From Acestrorhynchus altus (lineage: Eukaryota; Chordata; Actinopteri; Characiformes; Acestrorhynchidae), in contig CM067509.1 in NCBI GenBank assembly GCA_034509495.1, positions 2,806,671-2,870,670 on the forward strand: DNA of 64,000 nt, written 5' to 3'. This document shows positions 1 to 11,773 of this stretch, piece by piece (position 1 is the first letter of the stretch; each line of letters opens with the position of its first letter). Made by a program: the position numbers and the translations under genes. A model generated the notes under the pieces. The model did no database searches and was not told the DNA's origin. It worked only from the letters and a program-made list of their open reading frames with translations.

Positions 1-512
1 AGGCCCACTGGAACAGGTGGACACTAACAGAGGTCTAACCTGGGTTGCTCTACTACTCCTTCAGAGTCTGACCTTGGGCTCCCCTGCCACCTTTTACACT
101 AATGGTTTTGGACTAGTTGCCCAACTTGTCTTGGACTAAATGTCCAACTGCCATCACAGACGATGTGGAAATTGGACTTTAAGTATCTGCTGTTACTGTT
201 ACACCATTTACCCATCACAGCTTCAGTACACCTGAGCATTACAGCAGCATTGTGGTGCTGCAGTGTTTTTAAAAAACGGAGTTCAACCACAGGAGGATGG
301 GTCTCTTTGTGAGCTTGGTTCCCACCCACGGTTTCTTGGTCCAGCTCTGAGGAAGTTTCTACTTGTCACCCTTTTGCTTGCTCACATGGGGTTGTGTGAT
401 TATACTGTCACATGGTGTTGATCATTTTCTTATTTTGGATTTCTGTGAAGCTGCTTTGTGACAACATCAGTTGTATAAAGAGATACATTACAAATATTCT
501 TTATTTGACTTG
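1..512 (+). mobile_element. Dispersed teleost repeat, SINE/LINE-tail type
   Basis: This copy ends in a segment where 'GTGAAGCTGCTTTGTGACA' leads into a TTGTATAAAGAG-like stretch and a TTTGACTTGA tail, a 3' end common to a frequent fish retroposed repeat. Upstream, blocks with CTCCCCTGCCACC, TGGACTAGTTGCCCA and GTTTCTTGGTCC recur in the same order at 24935-25262. A reversed tail lies at 12185-12285. The copy is cut by the window start. It holds no reading frame of note. I infer an old non-coding retroposon; the exact family is not certain. Confidence 0.6.
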
Positions 513-537
513 ATTTTTATCAATGTTTGATCTTTGG

Positions 538-538
<1 letters not shown>

Positions 539-609
<71 letters not shown>

Positions 610-619
610 GCACTATTGT

Positions 620-665
<46 letters not shown>
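539..665. repeat. Composite (TA)n-(CA)n-(TA)n microsatellite
   Basis: About 70 bases of TA, a short break, 22 bases of CA, then about 24 bases of TA. The TA arms can pair with each other, so the tract can fold as a hairpin. Long apparent ORFs here are only dinucleotide translations. Confidence 0.97.
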
Positions 666-844
666 TAATATTAATATACATTATAATTATTTTCTTTATG
701 CTTTATTAATTTTAGATTCAGGCACTAAAATTAGTCCAGTAATTCATTAGTTAAATGAATACACATCCTCTACAAAGAGCACACTTCCACACACTTTAAT
801 ACATAATTACAATATTTTTGCAGCAAACATGTACAAACGTTACG

Positions 845-1275
845 GCTGTCGTGGTTTGCCCTGCCTTGCCCTTGTTTCTGCCATGTTTTTAACATTTTCC
901 TGTTTCTCTGTCTGCTTCACGTGTCTGTGTTTACCCGCAGTCTCGTCCTCATCCGCCCTTGTCCTGCTCCCTTGTTTCCAGGTGTTCAATATTCAGTGCC
1001 CTGCCCCTCTCATTACCGCTGTCAGGTGTTGTAGGTACGTTTGGTGCTCATATGGTCCCGTGTCTGTCTCAGTCTGTGCTGAATCTTGTGTCTGAAGATG
1101 TGAAGATTGGTGTGTATGTTCCTTTCGTGCTGATAGATTTATGGATTTGTTTAGTCTGAATCATCTGAATGCATTCTGCCTCACATACGCTGAACTTGAG
1201 TGTTTAATATTTTAGGTTTTCTTGTTATCGCCATACTGAATTCAGAAGAGAAATAAATCTGTGCTCTACAAAACA
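845..1275 (+). mobile_element. LTR-like relic (possible solo LTR)
   Basis: The stretch is rich in C, T and G words such as TGCCTTGCCCTTGTTTCTG, CTCGTCCTCATCC and CAGGTGTT, and ends with an AATAAA signal (around 1251) in GAGAAATAAATCTGTG. That texture and the poly(A) signal near the end resemble teleost Ty3/gypsy LTRs. I cannot find clean TG...CA termini or a target duplication. An 88-codon frame at 829-1095 is Cys/Val-rich and without a recognised domain, so I do not treat it as a gene. Confidence 0.4.
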
Positions 1276-1360
1276 GCAGAAAGTTCCGTAGTCAGGAAAT
1301 CAGCATGTTCTGTCATTTCACGAAGGATGCCCAAACTTTTACATGAGAAGTTTAGTTGTA

Positions 1361-1520
1361 CACTGTAAAAAGTACCAGGTCCTTGAGGAACTTTTGGAGG
1401 TCCTTCAGATTGAGAAGAACCTCTTAAGGTGCTTCAAGGAGCCATCGAGAAGCCCTTGTCCTTTTATTGAAGGCTCCTTGAAGCACCTTAAAAGGTTCCA
1501 CAATTCAATTTTTTACAGTG
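1361..1520 (+). mobile_element. 160-bp MITE with CACTGTAAAAA termini and TA target duplication
   Basis: It begins CACTGTAAAAA and ends TTTTTTACAGTG, so the termini are inverted repeats. TA stands immediately before (1359-1360) and after (1521-1522), fitting a TA target duplication as for Tc1/mariner-type elements. Inside, CTTAAGGTGCTTCAAGGAG and CTCCTTGAAGCACCTTAA are near-perfect inverted partners, so most of the unit is one imperfect palindrome. A decayed reversed copy lies at 10000-10121. It has no coding capacity. Confidence 0.85.
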
Positions 1521-1689
1521 TAATTCTAGAGCACAAACGACTTATAGGCCATAAATGCTATATTTCAATGTGTAGAAGTGTCTTCTCTCTAGACACCCGT
1601 GATTGTACTGAAACTTCGAAGTACCACCTAAAACTAATTTCAAAACATTCATTTTTGCTTGCTTGCTCTTGACTTTTAAGAGCAAATTG

Positions 1690-2335
1690 GTGAATATATT
1701 AACTCTTACAACCCTAAATCTGCACTTTGTGGGCAGCTACATATCAATATTCCAAGCTTCATATCTCAGGATCAGAGTAACCTACAGACATGATGCACAT
1801 ACTGTATCATCATAACAACCTACAATATTTATCTTACCATGTTCTTCATCTCAGAAAGCAAATTCACTCATTTCCAAATGAATCATATCCACGTTTAAAT
1901 GCCAAAGGAGCTTCCAGTGCATGTTTACTGCTCTGTCAACATGTACATGCAGACTCTGACTGATCAGTGAGAGGGGGCAGGGCTGATGACATCACTGACC
2001 TAGATATTGGGTTCTAGAGGAATAGAAGACATATAGACAATAGGAGGGAGGGGCTGTTCGCTCTCTTTTTGCTCACACTGTGCTCAAATTTCAGAGAACA
2101 AGTCACGAGAAGGGATAATAACCTGACATTGAGCATTTTCTGTTTGTTTGTTTGTTTGGGGGTAACTGTCAAGTATTTTGAAGAATGTATTTTTTTATAA
2201 ATATCTTTGTCAATCTAATCATAACAAACAATCCATCAAAATTCTTCTACTTTCGGCCCCAAAATGATCATCAGTTCCCATCAGGAATTCAGGAATTTTA
2301 TTTTTTCTATCAAAACATGGTCAAATTCATTCAAA
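1690..2335 (+). mobile_element. Long-TIR element family, copy A (core, truncated)
   Basis: This carries the family core in the same order as the best copy (43846-44794): ATCTGCACTT, GGATCAGAGTAACCTACAG, CTCATTTCCAA, GTGCATGTTTACTGCTCTGT, GACTCTGACTGATCAGTGA, TGATGACATCACTGACC, GATATTGGGTT, TTGCTCACAC, and AGAAGGGATAATA. It then has the inner right-arm words TTTGTCAATCTAATCAT. The right end is lost where a SINE begins near 2338, and no left terminus is seen. It is non-coding. Confidence 0.85.
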
Positions 2336-2337
2336 TA

Positions 2338-2612
2338 TCCATCCCTCTGTCCATTTTCTTTACCGCTTATTCCTGAACAGGGTCACGGGGAGCCGGTACC
2401 CTACCCTACAACCTTAGACAGGGCTCAAACCCCATTATAGGGCTCAAACACACACACACTAAGGGCCACTTTACAGTCACCTAAACATAGATAAACATAA
2501 ACATTCACCTACCGCATGTCTTTGGACTGTGTGGGAAACCGGAGTACCCGGAGGAAACCCACACGAACACGGGGAGAATATGCAAACTCCACACAGTAAC
2601 TTCCCAGGTCAA
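2338..2612 (-). mobile_element. tRNA-derived SINE, 5'-truncated
   Basis: On the minus strand this reads through CCCCGTGTTCGTGTGGG, TCCTCCGGGTACTCCGG, and ends with CAGGAATAAGCGGTAAAG then an AATGGACAGAGGGATGG tail. It matches, block for block, the fuller copy at 27258-27607. The tRNA-like head is missing here, as usual for 5'-truncated retroposons. It interrupts the right arm of the long-TIR element beside it. Confidence 0.85.
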
Positions 2613-4404
2613 GTCAACAACGTCCCCCAAACTGACCTTAGGTTGTAAAGGTTAATACTTTCTTATTGATCAGTAATCAGTGATTAATGGAAGCATTGTA
2701 GGTGCAGTGTGGCTGTTTTTGGTCAGCAGCGAAGACATTCTTGTCTGCCTCACGTTAATTCAGCTACATCGAGCAAACGTCACTCTCCAGACCCCTTAGA
2801 ACCCATTCAGCTTGGGAAGCTTGTGGAAAGTGATGTAAATAATGAGTCATCAATGCAAAACATCACCCCCACGGCGATCAACTTAGTCATTGTTCTTCAG
2901 ACTTCTACTGTTTGCTCCATGTGACCTTTCCATATATGGCAACAAGCTCAAAATGTACAGGAAAGGTGGGACGGGGGGGCTTTATAAAACAAACAGAAAA
3001 AAAAAAGTCCACTTTTTCAGTGATTTTTTTTTTGTTCTCCTGGTTGGCTCCAGCCAGCGGTAGTGCAAGGTAACCTTTTCCTAATTGATGTTTGCTCCTG
3101 GCTGACTCGCATAGTGGCCAAGGGGGGGCGGCTTCTGGCGCAGCAGGGTTCTCTAATGGAGCGTGGCTGTTTAAGATGCTTTTTTCCAAGTGCGGCTGGC
3201 AGGAGCCCACCCGAATGCATAAAGCCTTTCTCTTTCCTTTTCATATTTCCGAGCCCTGTTTCTAGTGAAAATCCTCTGTTCACTTCTGGATTTCTGTGGT
3301 GCTTTACAACATGTCCCTGGACTCCCTTGCCAAAGTGGTCTCTATGTAAATGTAATATAAAGTTAGAAGCCGATTAAAGACTTCAGGCTTCAGGACACTG
3401 AATATCACTGCCCCGAGTCTGCGGCACAGACGCCCGCCACCAGCTCTTCCCTGTGGCAAGTTTCTTCTCGCTGTCCATGGTGCTGAATGAGAAGAGCACG
3501 CTCCCTCCGGAACACGGAGCTCTCCACGGTGCTGAAAGGGAGGTGTTCTGTGATTATGAGCCACGTGAACCAGACTGCAGCGGTAACACGTGGTGGGAGT
3601 ACAGGTTTCTGTGCATTCGTACACAGACACAACAGGTAGCTTAAAGAGGGAACGGAGTGATATAAAAGGAGGATAGATAGAGAGAAAGACTGATAGAGGG
3701 AAGGAAGTAGCGATGGAAAGGATAAAAGTTAGAAAGCGAGAGAGGGAGTGGGACAGAAAGAGAGAGAGAGAGCGAGAGAGACATGGAGGAAACCCTTCAG
3801 TCTAATTCGCACCTCAGCATTTGCTCACCTCCCGTGCTGCCGAGAACTGTTTCCCCCTCCAGCTCCCCTCTCTAAATCAGGGGGAGGGTGCCTGGTGCCC
3901 CGCAGTGCTCCTGATTGGGCTCTGGAGGGAACAGCCGCCTAAACCTGTGGGTCCCAACACAAATTGCCTGTAATAGTTCCTTCGCCGCCTGTCTGTTTGC
4001 TCCTAGCATCTCGGGGCTGCTGCTGTTTGCTGTGTAATCCAGCACTAAGCCTTTCCCTTCTCCTCCCTCTCCTAGCAGGCCCGCCAAGCTCTTTTCTGTC
4101 TTTATTTTCTCCCCCCGGCTTCTGCTGCTCTGCCGCAAGGTCAGCGGTTCATTATGGGTCAACACCGAGCTCCTGGACTCTGAACGATCTGAAAACACAC
4201 TCTAAAAGGCCAAGAATACTTTCCAGTGGTTCACAGTAGATATTTGGTCAGTGCTCACCTTGTCTGCTTCTCAACTACATCTTTAGGGTTCCAGCTTTCC
4301 TCGTTCCTCACTCTTATAGCTACACAAATTACAGATTCACTTCATAATTTAGACCAGGCCGCACAATAAATGGCATTACTTACATAGATTTAAGGTCACA
4401 TTAT
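2613..4404. other. Mostly unique sequence, no gene recognised
   Basis: No repeat family or domain is recognised. 3000-4200 is richer in GC than its surroundings. A purine-rich GA/GAGAGA tract runs 3640-3782. Several overlapping frames of 60-110 codons occur on both strands, which is typical of GC-richer non-coding DNA; none has a recognisable motif. Conserved regulatory DNA or a non-coding exon could lie here, but the sequence alone does not show it. Confidence 0.5.
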
Positions 4405-4435
<31 letters not shown>

Positions 4436-4448
4436 ACACACACACACA
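4405..4448. repeat. (CA)n microsatellite
   Basis: About 44 bases of CA with a single TA interruption at 4431-4432. Confidence 0.97.
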
Positions 4449-5451
4449 ACATAAACCTAATATAAACTGTGAAATTCATATTGTTTCTGCAGAAGTTTCC
4501 ATCAATCATAACATCATGACAAATGCCTCGTTTCTACATTCGCTGCTCATTTTAATGGCACCACTGACCACTGACCATACAGGAAAACGTTGTAGTTCTG
4601 TAAGTACAGTCTGTAGCCCTGTCTTTTTTTTTCTGCCTACTTTATTATCTCACTTCAACCTTAATCTTCACAATAGATTCATGTGTATCTGCTCCAGAAA
4701 GTCCTATTCTATTGGCAGTACTTCTGTACAGGCACTAGACAAGCCGTGTCAGCAATAGGTGCAGCTTATTGAAGTAACAATGTACTGATCAGAAGGACAT
4801 GTATTGTGTCGGTTTCCCCAGATTTCCCCAGTTTCTAAGCCGAGTCCTGAATTAATTTCCTCTTTTTAAAGGAACTCTATTCTGTCCGGCAGTTCATGTG
4901 ATGTATGTTTCGTATGTCTGCATACAGAACACAGCCGAAGCCGTGTGGATTGCTCCGTTTGATGCTTTGTGTGTCAACAGGCTCCGTGTTTTTCTTTATC
5001 TTCCGAATCCTCCTGCAGGCCAAAGGACAACATCTCGATGATGATGATGATGATGTTTCCACAAGAGGCCCTTCTCCCCAGCGTGTGAAACATGGTGAAA
5101 ACACCAAGGCATCTTTCATTTTATCAACACAAGTTGATTCCCAGTGGGTTCCCCCCTCCCCGTTGTCATGGAGATGTGAAGGCTTGAAGGCTTTGGAAGC
5201 CTGGGGTCTGAGTGGGAGGAAAATGGTCCAATTTTATTTTAATGGTTCCCTATGGATTCTGTACAAATGCACATGTGGATGCACACGGGAACTCACCTAT
5301 CAGCAGTGTTAACTTCAGTGTTCAATGAAGCTCAAAAGGAGGGAACGTTTAGTAGTGTTGCTCGTGCTGTTGCCCTGTTGATATACTGGCAGATGGCTGT
5401 GCACAGAAGAAGGGATATAAGCCACATCTCTTCTTTGTCATCATGGGCGAC
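4449..5451. other. Unique sequence with a short (GAT)n
   Basis: No repeat family is recognised apart from a (GAT)n run at 5036-5055. A 135-codon plus-strand frame (4905-5312) includes the Asp run from that microsatellite. A pyrimidine tract followed by CTGCAG at 5015-5020 could serve as a splice acceptor. Nothing in the translation resembles a known domain, so I leave it as unassigned. Confidence 0.45.
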
Positions 5452-6335
5452 GTGAGGTTGCCGGCTAATAAGATGGATGAGCTAACAAAATTAGTCCGAG
5501 GGAGCATCGAGGTTCTCAGAGACGTGGCTCCACCAGGATGTTTCAGATGACAGCGTTTTGGCCCAGCTTTGTGTAATACTTCACATCTTCAACACGAGCC
5601 TGAGTCTCCAAGGGGTACCTGTGATGTGGAAGACGTCCTGCACGGTTCCTGTTCTGAAGAACCCATGGCTGAGTGATGTCAAGGACTACAGAGCTGCGGC
5701 ACTGACATCCCACACCCTTAGTCCAGCCATGCCTGGGAGGTGAGGACGCCACCATCTACCTGCTCGGCTGAATCGATGCTCACCTGCACAAGCCGGCCAG
5801 CGTGGTGAGGGTCACTTTTTATTTTTTTATTTATTTATTTTGACTTCTTCATTGCATTCAACACCATTCTGCCTGCTCTCCTGTGTGACAAGTTGTTTGA
5901 GATGCAAGCAGACACCCCCTCGTGTGCTGCAACACTGCAACACTGTGTGCCGGACAGTAGTTAGGGACACTGGAGGCCCACAGGCATCGTGGACATCAAC
6001 TGCTGCACAGAGGCTTGCCATCTTCAGATGATTTATCTGATGACTCTGCGATAGTTGGATGTATCAGCAGGGGTGATGAGGACAGGGGGAGGACTTTGTC
6101 ACATGGTGCGAGCTGAACCACCTGCAGCTTGATGTAAGAAAGACAAAAGAACCGGTGGTGAACCTGACGAAGGACAAGGCGCTGGTGACCCCTGTGTCCG
6201 TAAAGGGGGTCAGTGTGGATGCTGTGGAGGACTACAAATAGCTGGGGGTATATATTTCAACAAGGACGATGACTCCCACCCATTACTGCTCACAATGAGA
6301 CATTCGTTCCACAGGAGGTCATTCGCACCTGTGGT
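5452..6335 (+). mobile_element. L2/Rex1-type LINE relic with endonuclease-RT deletion
   Basis: Translation in shifting frames gives NKMDELTKLVR and SETWLHQDVSDDS (5470-5550), the start of an apurinic-type endonuclease as in L2/Rex LINEs. Within 20 bases it jumps to FNTSLSLQGVPVMWK and SCTVPVLKN, then VKDYRAAALTS (5575-5710), the start of a reverse transcriptase domain. IAFNTILPALLCDK (5845-5895), DDSAIVG (6033-6055) and LQLDVRKTKEPVVNLTK (6120-6175) follow, matching the RT order up to the ADD-like and NxxKTKE blocks. Frame breaks and stops show it is dead. The bulk of the endonuclease is missing. Jockey-superfamily assignment is by motif memory. Confidence 0.85.
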
Positions 6336-8001
6336 CAGCAAACCTTAATAGGTTTGAATTTACATAAGATGTTTCATATTTATTTACTTTACAGAAAAAA
6401 ATATGTATATATTTCACAACGTTTATGTTTATTCTTTTATTTTGTTCTGTTTATTATTTTATATAAATGGGTGCAACTGTATTAATTGCAATTTCACTAT
6501 AGGATTAATAATAATAATTATTTATGATTCTCATTCTGATCTGTACACATCAGATATTAGACATATACAGTAAACGGGGGCGTTACATGTATAAATATTA
6601 GCCCATAATAAAAATAAAATAAATAAATAAATAAATATTTATTAAGGCACAGACAAATAGTGTTTAAGGCACAGACGAATACACACCGTACCATAGCAAC
6701 ACACCATATACTCATATAATTTGAAAATATAATTTTAATATTAAAATATTATTGAAAATTAAAATTAAAATAATAATTTTGGTAAAAAAACAACTGAAAT
6801 CTAAAGATGCTACAAACAAATGTCCCTGCTATTTCATGACTCCTCCTCCAAAAAAATCGAAATCTAAATTAAATATATCTTAAATACGTATTTACTTAAT
6901 TATTTGAAAAAAGAAGAAATTTTATAATATTTATCAAATACAAGGATAATAAAAATGGCTTTGATCCAAATATGATTTTTAAACATTTATATGTGGATTT
7001 ATCTTATGTGAGCGTATAACAGGTTGGCATAAATGCCTTTACGTGTGACTGTATGTCGACATATATGGGAGATATGAAAGAGGCCATTTTATGTTTTCGG
7101 ACGCATATTTAACATGCATGTAAATATTGGACCCATATATGTGTTATGAAATCTGCAACCCCACAGATGCACATATAAGATATATGTTGGAGATGAATAT
7201 ATTGTCATATATGATTAGTTTTTTTCTGTGCTCTGTACTGTATGTAGATACCAAGTCATTTCAGTGGATTATTTGGGCATTCATGCAGTGTTCACTTTCC
7301 AAAACTCCCTCTCCGCGGCACCAGACAGACCAATACTCTGTGGGGCACTTATATTATATCATAACTTTGATTAATCAGAGCTCAAAATGACTCCTTTATT
7401 GGTCCAAGTTGGCAGTATGGCGCAGTTAAGAGCTGGCATTGTTTGACAAACAGTAAGGATTTTGGCACCTGGAGGAATTTCCTTTTTCATGGTTCAGCTT
7501 TTGGCCAGAATTTTTCATCTGAGCTGTTTTAAACCAGCCGATAAAACCATCATATATTCGTAGATGTACCAGTTTTTATCTATTTACTTTTGGAACATGA
7601 CGTGATCTTGTTCGGTACCATTGAAGCAGGATTTATTAGGAATCTCAACATAAATAATACAGACGATTTTTCTATGATTGTTTTGAGTCGTGAGTCCAGA
7701 TGATTGGTCCGTCTAGCAGTAAACTGGGACTGTCCTATATTATATTTGTCCCATAGAGTATCTCAGTTCTCACCACGGTTGAGTCTGCAGACTGTGGGGC
7801 AGCTGGAGAGGACACTTCGATAATGTCCGAGTGGCACCAATTTGTCACTTTCTATTTGAGTTCTTCGGTGAGTCATCGTTCGTCAAAGCAGAGCTGAACT
7901 GCTGAACAACTGAATCTGAAAGTCAGAAATCCAGCTCTGCATGGACTTATACATTAGTGTCAGCATATTACAGCAACTCTATATAACAATTTAATTTATT
8001 T
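6336..8001. other. AT-rich non-coding stretch
   Basis: 6420-6960 is very AT-rich, with AAAT and AATA runs. Around 7000-7210 there are many ATATG and CATATA words, and the block TGTGTTATGAAAT...TGCA.CCCC.ACAGAT recurs at about 9645-9695, suggesting a decayed dispersed repeat. 7250-8000 holds nothing I recognise. No coding feature is seen. Confidence 0.5.
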
Positions 8002-8498
8002 AATCTCCACCTTAATCTCCACCTTAATGTAACATTAACATCCATCTTAACATAACATGAACATTTACCTTAATCTACCCTTAACCTAACCTTAACATCC
8101 ACCTTAATCTACCCTTAACCTAACTTTAACCTCCACCTTAATCTACCCTTAACCTAAACATAACCTCCACCTTAATCTACCCTTAACCTAACTTTAACCT
8201 CCACCTTAATCTACCCTTATCCTCCACCTTAATCTACCCTTAACCTCCAACTTAATCTACCCTTAACCTAACCATAACCTCCACCTTAATCTACCCTTAA
8301 CTTAACTTTAACCTCCACCTCAATCAACCCTTAACCTAAACATAACCTCCACCTTAATCTACCATTAACCTAACTTTAAACTCCACCTTAATCTACCCTT
8401 AACCTAACCATAACCTCCACCTTAATCTACCCTTATCCTCCACCTTAATCTACCCTTAACCTAACTTTAACCTTCACCTTAATCTACCCCTAATCTAC
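8002..8498. repeat. Minisatellite, CTCCACCTTAATCTACCC-type units
   Basis: A tandem array of units built from CCTCCACCTTAATCTACCC and TTAACCTAACTTTAA or TTAACCTAACCATAA, mostly 30-36 bases long, with some shorter units that lack the CTAAC part. Roughly 15 units are present. The plus strand is almost free of G, so strand asymmetry is extreme. The TTAACCTAAC part resembles degenerate telomere-like repeats, but true TTAGGG/CCCTAA hexamers are not in tandem. Confidence 0.95.
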
Positions 8499-8501
8499 TG
8501 T

Positions 8502-8511
8502 GTGTGCATGT

Positions 8512-8582
<71 letters not shown>
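8502..8582. repeat. (TG)n microsatellite
   Basis: About 66 bases of uninterrupted TG from 8517, preceded by an imperfect TGTGTGCATGTGTGTCTG. It directly abuts the minisatellite; G/T then replaces A/C/T as the dominant plus-strand composition. Confidence 0.97.
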
Positions 8583-8585
<3 letters not shown>

Positions 8586-9999
8586 ATGCATTTTCGCTCA
8601 ACAGTTACACCAGTGACTGCGTGAGAAAATGACCAAATAGGTTGTATTTTTGGACTCCTGTTTCTAAGTGAGATCATGTTGTTTTTTTACCTACAATGGG
8701 ATTTGCACTCACAGTCCACTACCAAGTAATTCCACTTACCAACCACTTTACAAGCTTCACCTACATTACAGCTCCACCACCAAGTGCACAATTACAGCTT
8801 TAAAATACCACGTACATTGTAGAATTTAGCTAATGCTCTTATCCAGAGCACCTTGCATGTAAAAGTAGCATGAGAAATCTTGGCCAAGAGCTTGCACTGG
8901 TGCAACTGGTGCAGCTGGTGGATAATAAACATGGTAGACCATCTCTTGGTGCTTAACTCATCAGCTGAATTCTAAGCAATTCATCATTGATTTCTGACTA
9001 CAAGACCACTGTTGACCATGTGTTATCTGGTATTAATGGTGGTGGACCTCTACGTGGGGTATGAACAGCATTCCTGGTGCTGTCGCTGCTATGGAGGGAG
9101 TGGGTCCATCACTCAAATAAATCCAGTCAGCAGTGTCCTGCTCGGTGAATGACCACTGGTTGGACACCAATGTTATCATCTGTTTCATTCTTTCCTGGTT
9201 GTAATACTGCACTCTGCTTAAAAGCTGTGTACCACAACAACACGATTGTCCCCCGTTTGCAGCATCTCATCACTTCGGTTGACGAGGGTGTTGAGTAAAA
9301 AGGCTGAAGAGCTTCTCTCAGGTCAATTGTCTCCAGGAGCTTTTGTGCCTTTAGGGGACAGAAGGAAATGTCGAAGATCACAGCAAGGTTAATTCCACTC
9401 TGATGGATGACCTTCCATCTGTACACACGGGCGAAAGGTAGAGCTCAGCCCATGCACACTCGCAGCTTCCCTCTCACATATATTGGCAGCGTTTAGGTTT
9501 TGAAGGATACAGATCATTGGAGTAAAGTGTATTAATATCGTATATAATCTACTGACCAATCAGGTCGGAGTCTGTCCAGTGAAATCACATTAATGCAGAA
9601 ACGTAAAAATATCATATTTAAACCATGAAAAGAAACAGTATTATGACATATTGTGTTATGAAATTTTAGCTGCACCCCCAACAGATTTGATTTCTTGTTT
9701 CACTGACCTACATATGAGAATCTGTCGTCCGATATACACGAACTAGATATAACACACCCTGACAGAATTGCTGCAAAGCCTGGCATACAGTTGGCATCTC
9801 AGTCAGATATGTAAAGGATTATATGTGTGGTCTGACTGCATACTGGGTCTCTGCACAGAAGGGCATTATAGCTCCACCCACTGCCCCATGAAAGGCTCTC
9901 CGGAGGCTACTTTTGGGTAGTTTGCCTGTTGGTGAGAGATTTGTTGACTGCTAGACTTGCCTCTCCCCATAAAAATGACAAGATCCTTGCACGTGATTC
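8583..9999. other. No gene recognised
   Basis: Mainly unrecognised sequence. 9645-9695 repeats a block from 7125-7180 (TGTGTTATGAAAT followed by TGCA.CCCC.ACAGAT). The frame of 99 codons on the minus strand at 9127-9426 shows no known domain. No RNA gene or regulatory motif can be supported. Confidence 0.45.
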
Positions 10000-10121
10000 A
10001 TTTTGGAACTGTTTAGGAGCCTCTTAAGATGCTTCAAAGAACCTTCAATAAAAGGTTCCTGCACAGTTTCGAATTGAAGAAACTCCAAAGGTTCCTCGAG
10101 CACCTTGTTGTTTCTACAGTG
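10000..10121 (-). mobile_element. Decayed second copy of the CACTGTA MITE
   Basis: Read on the minus strand it aligns with 1361-1520: it starts CACTGTAGAAACAACAAGGTG, keeps GAGGAACCTTTGGAG, TTCTTCAATTCGAA and TTGAAGCATCTTAAGAGG, and is shorter in the middle. Only the CACTGTA end at 10115-10121 is clear; the opposite terminus has decayed. Confidence 0.75.
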
Positions 10122-11736
10122 ATGATGGATGGTCATTTGCAAGCTGTATGTCAGCATCTCCAACCACATCTCATCTTGTTTCCAGACTAATGGCTCAACT
10201 GGGTACTAGAGGGTTCCTTTCACTCTAAAATTGGAATCACGTGCATGTATCACCATTACGTTCACAGATAGAGAGTTTCATTCCGTTCCAACTGCTCCTT
10301 TTTGGCGATGCTTTTGTTCGCCAAAGTCATTATGGAGGAGAACCACTGATGCACTGAAGCAGGTAAAGAAACATCAAAAGTGTCTTTATTTTAGAATCTT
10401 TTCCAGGTTAAAACCTTTTTCTGTTTTTAATAAAATTGACCAAAAAGGGTTTCTGTCTTATATTGACGTTTTGTTTAGAGTGCACCCTCAAGGGTACATC
10501 TTTAGTGGTTAGACAGCATGACTGTATCATATTCTCTTGCAATTTTTGACTTATTTTTATGCAACACAGCCTTAAGTGGCCAAACCCTTTTTTTTCTACC
10601 TGACCTTTTAACCACCTTTCATTCCTGCTCAAGAACATAAAGCACGATTCTTAAAGCTCTTTTTTTTCAGAGAGGCTTCTCATCTAATCATGTACTCTAC
10701 ACATTCTTATTAATACAGCAGAGCCGTTTGATCAGAGCCGGCATCAGGTCCCGTGTGTCTGAGGGGTGTGAGGGGTATTAGCATTTTGCCCGTGACATTT
10801 AGATCATAATGATTTTCTGCTGTGAAAATAGTTAAGTGTGTTCAATGTCCGATATTTCTTTGTAATGAGCTGCCATGAATTCATCTGTCACTGCCCGAGT
10901 TAGATAGTTAGCATCATTAGATGTAGCTGACCAATGTTATATTCATTTCTCTGAAGGAGCTTCACCCGAAGCTTTCATTTGCTATACATTACTATTCTGG
11001 TTTTCTTTCAGAACAGCCACAGAACAAGTCCCTGGCCAGGCAGGGCACTTCCTGGATTCCACGCGTGTTTTCCTGCCGGACAAACAGAGACGGGGTGGAA
11101 TGTGTGGGAAAAATAGAAGGAAAGCTTCAGCCTCACATGATGGCATTGCTAAAATAATAATAACTATTTATTAATATTAATATTAATATTAATTAAAAAA
11201 AATAACCCTTTGTGAACTTGTATAGCCATCACAGATTGTATGCTTGTATGACTTTCTATTTACCCCTTTAATGGACTTTAAAGGAATCTTAGAGTTACAC
11301 AAACAGCCATCTCCAAACAACGCATTAGTATCTCGCCCCCACCATCATATTTATGAGCCTATCCTCTGTGATCACAGCGATTTCTAAGGGTTAACGTATT
11401 CGTTCCTTCGTCTCACATGCACATTTTGCAGAGGAGGGGCGTCTCTCAGGTGGAAAAGCACCAAACCGCATCCATATTCATGACGCCGTCCCGAAAGCGC
11501 AGAAATATCACCTGCAGACTTTAATGAAGCAGTGCCTCTCAGCCTCCAGCCTTCTCGCCAATGTTTCAGACAGATGTGGAATGAAACGGCTTAAAACCCA
11601 TTTTGCAGAGATCTGAACGCTCATGAGCTAAGAAACACACAAAGGAACTCAAAGAAACGACCTGGATCTTTGGTAGGCTTCATTTTTTTTCTTCTTCTTC
11701 CCAGAACCCCCTGAGGCACGACTTTCTTTTCTTGCT

Positions 11737-11773
<37 letters not shown>

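Noticed and set aside
829..1095. 88-codon Cys-rich frame as a secreted peptide
   Set aside because: It lies in an LTR-like stretch ending with AATAAA, and its composition follows the CTTGTT-rich text of that stretch.
3000..4200. Several overlapping frames of 90-108 codons as exons
   Set aside because: They lie on both strands in the same place, have no domains and no consistent splice frame.
4905..5312. 135-codon plus-strand frame with an Asp run
   Set aside because: The Asp run is a (GAT)n microsatellite; no domain, no downstream donor that fits well, no homology recognised.
8002..8498. CRISPR-like array of regular repeats
   Set aside because: Units are contiguous and there are no unique spacers; this is a minisatellite in animal DNA.
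8002..8498. True interstitial telomere
   Set aside because: Tandem CCCTAA/TTAGGG hexamers are absent; only TTAACCTAAC-like words occur.
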